NCBI GenBank assembly: GCA_029932755.1
Contig: JAOZPK010000117.1
Span: forward strand, 1-6,189
Direction: 5' to 3'
DNA: 6,189 bases
Source of the DNA: Candidatus Cloacimonadota bacterium
GTDB lineage: Bacteria > Cloacimonadota > Cloacimonadia > Cloacimonadales > TCS61
The translations under genes were made by a program, and so were the position numbers. Within the stretch, counting starts at the first letter, position 1. Each line of letters begins with the position of its first letter. The notes beneath the pieces were generated by a model. That model was given only the letters and a program-made list of their open reading frames with translations, ran no database searches and was not told where the DNA came from. This document shows positions 3,430-6,189 of the stretch, piece after piece.

Positions 3430-6189
3430 CTAAACTCCTAAAAATATGTATAAAACTACAATATAAAGAATTATATGCAGCAAATATGTTTGCCCGTTTC
3501 CAGTGTATATCTGGCGGAAAAGTCCTCCTAATGAGTTTGACCACTCGCACACAGAATCCCAGAAATTTTGAATTCTGGGTTTGGTAAAACTACCCAGAGC
3601 TTTGAAATAATGTGAGTACATGTTGTGAGCAAAATGCGTTGTTTGAGGAGATTCAGGTCTTTCGGCAGCATAGACAATGTTGAATTGCTTCACTTTCTGT
3701 GTTCTGCCGTTTAGTAATATTAAAAAAAGTAACGGTACGGCAAATGCTCCCATTGTAACCATCATTATCAAGTTTCCGTTCCAGTTTCCCAAACTGCTTG
3801 TAATATTATAACCGTCAATTACCAGCGTTGAATTAAAATAATTACCGACGATCGCATTTAATGGTTTAATGATCAGGTTTGGAAATTTCGAGATTGCCAT
3901 AATTCCAATAATGAAAATGTATTGAGGAATAATGAACCAAACAGGAGCTTCCTTAATATTCTGATGTTCGTATTTTAATTGTCCCAAGAATATCGCATGA
4001 ATGATTCTATAAAGGTAGAGGAAACTAACTGCTGAGGCAAAGAATAACACACCAGCTTGTAAGTACCAACCATGTTCGATAAATGAGGAATAGATCAGCC
4101 ATTTTGCACCAAATCCTGAAAGAGGCGGTACTCCTGAAACTGCGATTATGGAAATCAAAACAGTTATAAAAGATAACGGCATTTTCTTGATCAATCCACC
4201 CATTTCATACATTGTTCGGGTGTGTGTACGATAATAGATTCCCGCAATCGCAATAAATAGTGCAGATTTGAACATCATGTGATTGAAAGAAAGATACAAA
4301 GCAGAAATCCAACCAAGATGACTTAAAATTGCAATGGAAGCTACAACATATCCAACTTGACTCATACTGGAATATGCCAATAATCTTTTTGCATCCTCTT
4401 GAAATGAAGCTAAGAATGCTCCAACAACAGCAGTTAATACTCCAATCCAGCCAATCCAATAAAATATATCAATTGAAGGAGTATGTTTAATATAAGAAAT
4501 TCCAACCATTAATAATCCAAAAACTCCGGCTTTTAAGAGGATCGCAGAAATAAATGGAGATACATCTGATTCAGCTTCGGCATGAGCTTCCGGTAACCAG
4601 ATATGAACACCGAGAGAACCTGACTTTATCATAAATCCAATTGATAAAAGAATTGTTGCCGCAATAGGTAAATTAACATTAGAAATTGATTTTATTAAGG
4701 CAGAATTCGTTACTAAATCGGGAGCTAAGCTGAACCCTACCATCATCAAATATGCTCCAGCAGTTGAGAATATCAAATATAAAAGAGATGCTTTCTGAGC
4801 TTTTTTACCTCTTAGAATTAAAAGAAATGATGAAATTGTCATAAATTCCCAACTCAGGAAAAATTCCAAATATGTGGTTGAAATGAGTAAATTTCCAAAA
4901 GAAAAGATCATCATCAAAAGAAAACCATAGAAATTTTCATTCAAACCTTTCCTGTTAAGTGTGGCAATAATATTTACAGCACTTCCGATTAAGAAAATAA
5001 TCCCAAAGAAAATCTGTAAATTACTTTCAAACGGATAAATAGAATATCCGTAAACCAACACGGCAGCGAGTGACAAAATTCCTTTGATCTTGGAAGGTAA
5101 AAAATCCAGTAAATATATAGCAAGAAGAGCAATTAGCGGCAATGATTGAAGTATATTAAAATCGTAATAATATTTCATAATTATAACTGAAATAAATATG
5201 GTGATTACGGCAAAAACCATGGTGGGAAACATTTTACTGAATTCGGGTTGAGCTATTGTATCTTCAGATGTATCTTCGCTTTTTAATATCAAAGTAAACC
5301 ATTTGAATAAATAGACTATTTCGAATAGCGAACCTAATAAAACGGCACCAACTATTAAGAACATTTTACCATGAACCAGTATTTTAATGAATTCCCATTT
5401 TGCCCAGAATCCCGGAAACGGAGGTAAACCTGCCAGTGCAAATAATAAAATTCCGAATAGCAATAACAGAATTTTATTGTTTCGTAAAATACCCCAATCT
5501 TTAATGTTGTCCTTTTTCACAATTCCGGTGATCCAGAAAAGTCCGGCTTTTGCAATAAGATGATTAAGGAAAAAACCACCCACGATCAAATAAATTAAAG
5601 AATTTGGTGAATGCATCGTAAAAATGAGGCTTGCGGTCAATAATCCCATTTGACCGATGGAAGAATATCCCAAAAGTCTTTTCGCATTCTTTTGCCTTAA
5701 TCCCATTAGATTTGAGAAAAGGAAAGTTACAACTCCGGCAATTCCAAATATATTGAGGAAATTCTGAGGGAGCAGCGGCATTATTTTATAAAAAACAAAA
5801 AATATTGCTGCCGAATTCACAACTGCGATCACAGAAACAAATCCCGAATCGGTCGCTTCATAAACATCGAGTGCCCAGCCATTGGCAGGGAATGGTTTCA
5901 ATTCGATAAAAACAGCAACTGTTAGAAGAAAAATTGAAATCAAACCAAGATTACTGAAACTACTTAAACGGATAAATTCCAGATTCAGGTTTCCTGTGAA
6001 ATAATAGATAAAGATAACACCAAGCAAAAAAAAGGTAGAAGTAATTCCACCGGCAAGCATATATTTGAAACCGGCAGAGAATGATTTTCTATTTTCATCG
6101 ATACTGATTAAAGCGTAAGTTGAAATGGAAACGATTTCCAGAAATACGAACATATTAAAAAGATCACGAGTCATCACCAAACCGTTCAC
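3430..6189 (-). CDS. Fused tandem antiporter-like subunit (MbxH'/MbxH, MrpD/NuoL/NuoN type), 5' end cut by window
   Basis: At least 919 residues containing two Mrp/NuoL-type H+ (or Na+) translocating modules in one open frame. Module 1 (1 to about 340) lacks its first four or so helices, lost to the right edge. It shows TM5 Glu18, NAKRLLGYSSIGQMGLL (168-184), NH at 209-210, Lys214 and GLPPFPGFWAKW (254-265, Lys264). Module 2 (about 348-919) is complete: TM5 Glu448, TM7 Lys522 before HIWLPEAHAEA, TM8 Lys553, DAKRLLAYSSMSQVGYV (599-615), NH at 636-637, Lys641 and GVPPLSGFGAKW (686-697, Lys696). A NuoL-like tail follows: a TM near 805-827, a soluble stretch, FRQIYTGNGQTY (891-902) and a last TM (904-918). 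In archaeal MBS these are two separate proteins. The junction (about 338-348) has no stop, and its only Met lacks a Shine-Dalgarno. The GTG at 6189 is an internal Val codon, not the start. Module 1 lacks the usual TM7 and TM8 lysines (Glu96 and Asn/Ser near 125). Confidence 0.93.
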   Translation of the reverse strand: MNGLVMTRDLFNMFVFLEIVSISTYALISIDENRKSFSAGFKYMLAGGITSTFFLLGVIFIYYFTGNLNLEFIRLSSFSNLGLISIFLLTVAVFIELKPFPANGWALDVYEATDSGFVSVIAVVNSAAIFFVFYKIMPLLPQNFLNIFGIAGVVTFLFSNLMGLRQKNAKRLLGYSSIGQMGLLTASLIFTMHSPNSLIYLIVGGFFLNHLIAKAGLFWITGIVKKDNIKDWGILRNNKILLLLFGILLFALAGLPPFPGFWAKWEFIKILVHGKMFLIVGAVLLGSLFEIVYLFKWFTLILKSEDTSEDTIAQPEFSKMFPTMVFAVITIFISVIIMKYYYDFNILQSLPLIALLAIYLLDFLPSKIKGILSLAAVLVYGYSIYPFESNLQIFFGIIFLIGSAVNIIATLNRKGLNENFYGFLLMMIFSFGNLLISTTYLEFFLSWEFMTISSFLLILRGKKAQKASLLYLIFSTAGAYLMMVGFSLAPDLVTNSALIKSISNVNLPIAATILLSIGFMIKSGSLGVHIWLPEAHAEAESDVSPFISAILLKAGVFGLLMVGISYIKHTPSIDIFYWIGWIGVLTAVVGAFLASFQEDAKRLLAYSSMSQVGYVVASIAILSHLGWISALYLSFNHMMFKSALFIAIAGIYYRTHTRTMYEMGGLIKKMPLSFITVLISIIAVSGVPPLSGFGAKWLIYSSFIEHGWYLQAGVLFFASAVSFLYLYRIIHAIFLGQLKYEHQNIKEAPVWFIIPQYIFIIGIMAISKFPNLIIKPLNAIVGNYFNSTLVIDGYNITSSLGNWNGNLIMMVTMGAFAVPLLFLILLNGRTQKVKQFNIVYAAERPESPQTTHFAHNMYSHYFKALGSFTKPRIQNFWDSVCEWSNSLGGLFRQIYTGNGQTYLLHIILYIVVLYIFLGV
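3435..3439 (-). promoter_or_regulatory. Ribosome binding site of the NuoH-like gene, inside the antiporter gene
   Basis: AGGAG lies 5 nt before ATG 3429, within the last Leu-Gly-Val codons of the antiporter subunit. Its TAG stop abuts the ATG directly, so the two products are probably translationally coupled. Confidence 0.85.

Noticed and set aside
3341..3587. Short ORFs on both strands across the antiporter/NuoH-like junction
   Set aside because: They overlap conserved coding sequence of both membrane subunits in other frames; no independent evidence.
4205..4459. 84-codon minus-strand ORF rich in Trp, Cys and Ser
   Set aside because: It is a frame-shifted reading of antiporter module 2, in the region coding for DAKRLLAYSSMSQ and the NH motif.
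6187..6189. GTG at the right edge as the true start of the antiporter gene
   Set aside because: The following residues (TRDLFNMFVFLE) correspond to TM5 of the family, so about 100 or more residues must lie upstream; the GTG is an internal valine.

Overview
The window is one strand-consistent block of an operon read right to left (minus strand). It encodes most of a membrane-bound, complex I-related ion-pumping oxidoreductase. In transcription order the genes are: a very large antiporter-like subunit (5' end outside the window), a NuoH-type membrane anchor, a NuoB-type iron-sulfur small subunit, a NuoC-type subunit and a NuoD-type large subunit (3' end outside the window). The order antiporter-antiporter-NuoH-NuoB-NuoC-NuoD is, from memory, that of the archaeal mbx/mbs operon (H, H', M, J, K, L). 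In MBH hydrogenase operons the NuoH-type gene comes after the large subunit.

The active-site residues fit an Mbx/Mbs-type enzyme better than a hydrogenase or a quinone reductase. In the large subunit the first NiFe CxxC motif is reduced to C-V-P-E (Cys97, Glu100). The positions of the complex I quinone-site His and Tyr are Thr49 and Val98. In the small subunit one of the four proximal-cluster cysteines is Gly65, leaving Cys64, Cys129 and Cys159. A three-cysteine, site-differentiated cluster is what was described for the sulfane-sulfur reductase MBS. I therefore read the window as a ferredoxin-linked, Mbs-like respiratory complex that probably reduces polysulfide or disulfide-type sulfur while moving H+ or Na+. 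The substrate and donor are inference; no electron-input subunit is visible here.

Layout: 1-1181 large subunit (partial); 1174-1734 NuoC-like subunit; 1743-2384 small subunit with a GTG start; 2385-2499 the only real intergenic gap, holding an imperfect long inverted repeat and a 24-codon ORF with a good Shine-Dalgarno; 2500-3429 NuoH-like subunit; 3430-6189 a double antiporter polypeptide (H'/H-type fusion). Genes overlap, abut or lie within 8 bp of each other except at the 115-bp gap. Nearly all starts have AGGAG/GAGG about 5 nt upstream, typically overlapping the previous gene's end, which suggests translational coupling. No promoter, terminator, tRNA, rRNA, CRISPR or insertion sequence was found; the operon promoter should lie beyond position 6189.

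Organism: AT-rich DNA, strong Shine-Dalgarno sequences, the standard genetic code and this complex point to an anaerobic bacterium. The style is reminiscent of the Cloacimonadota/FCB group, but that is a weak guess.
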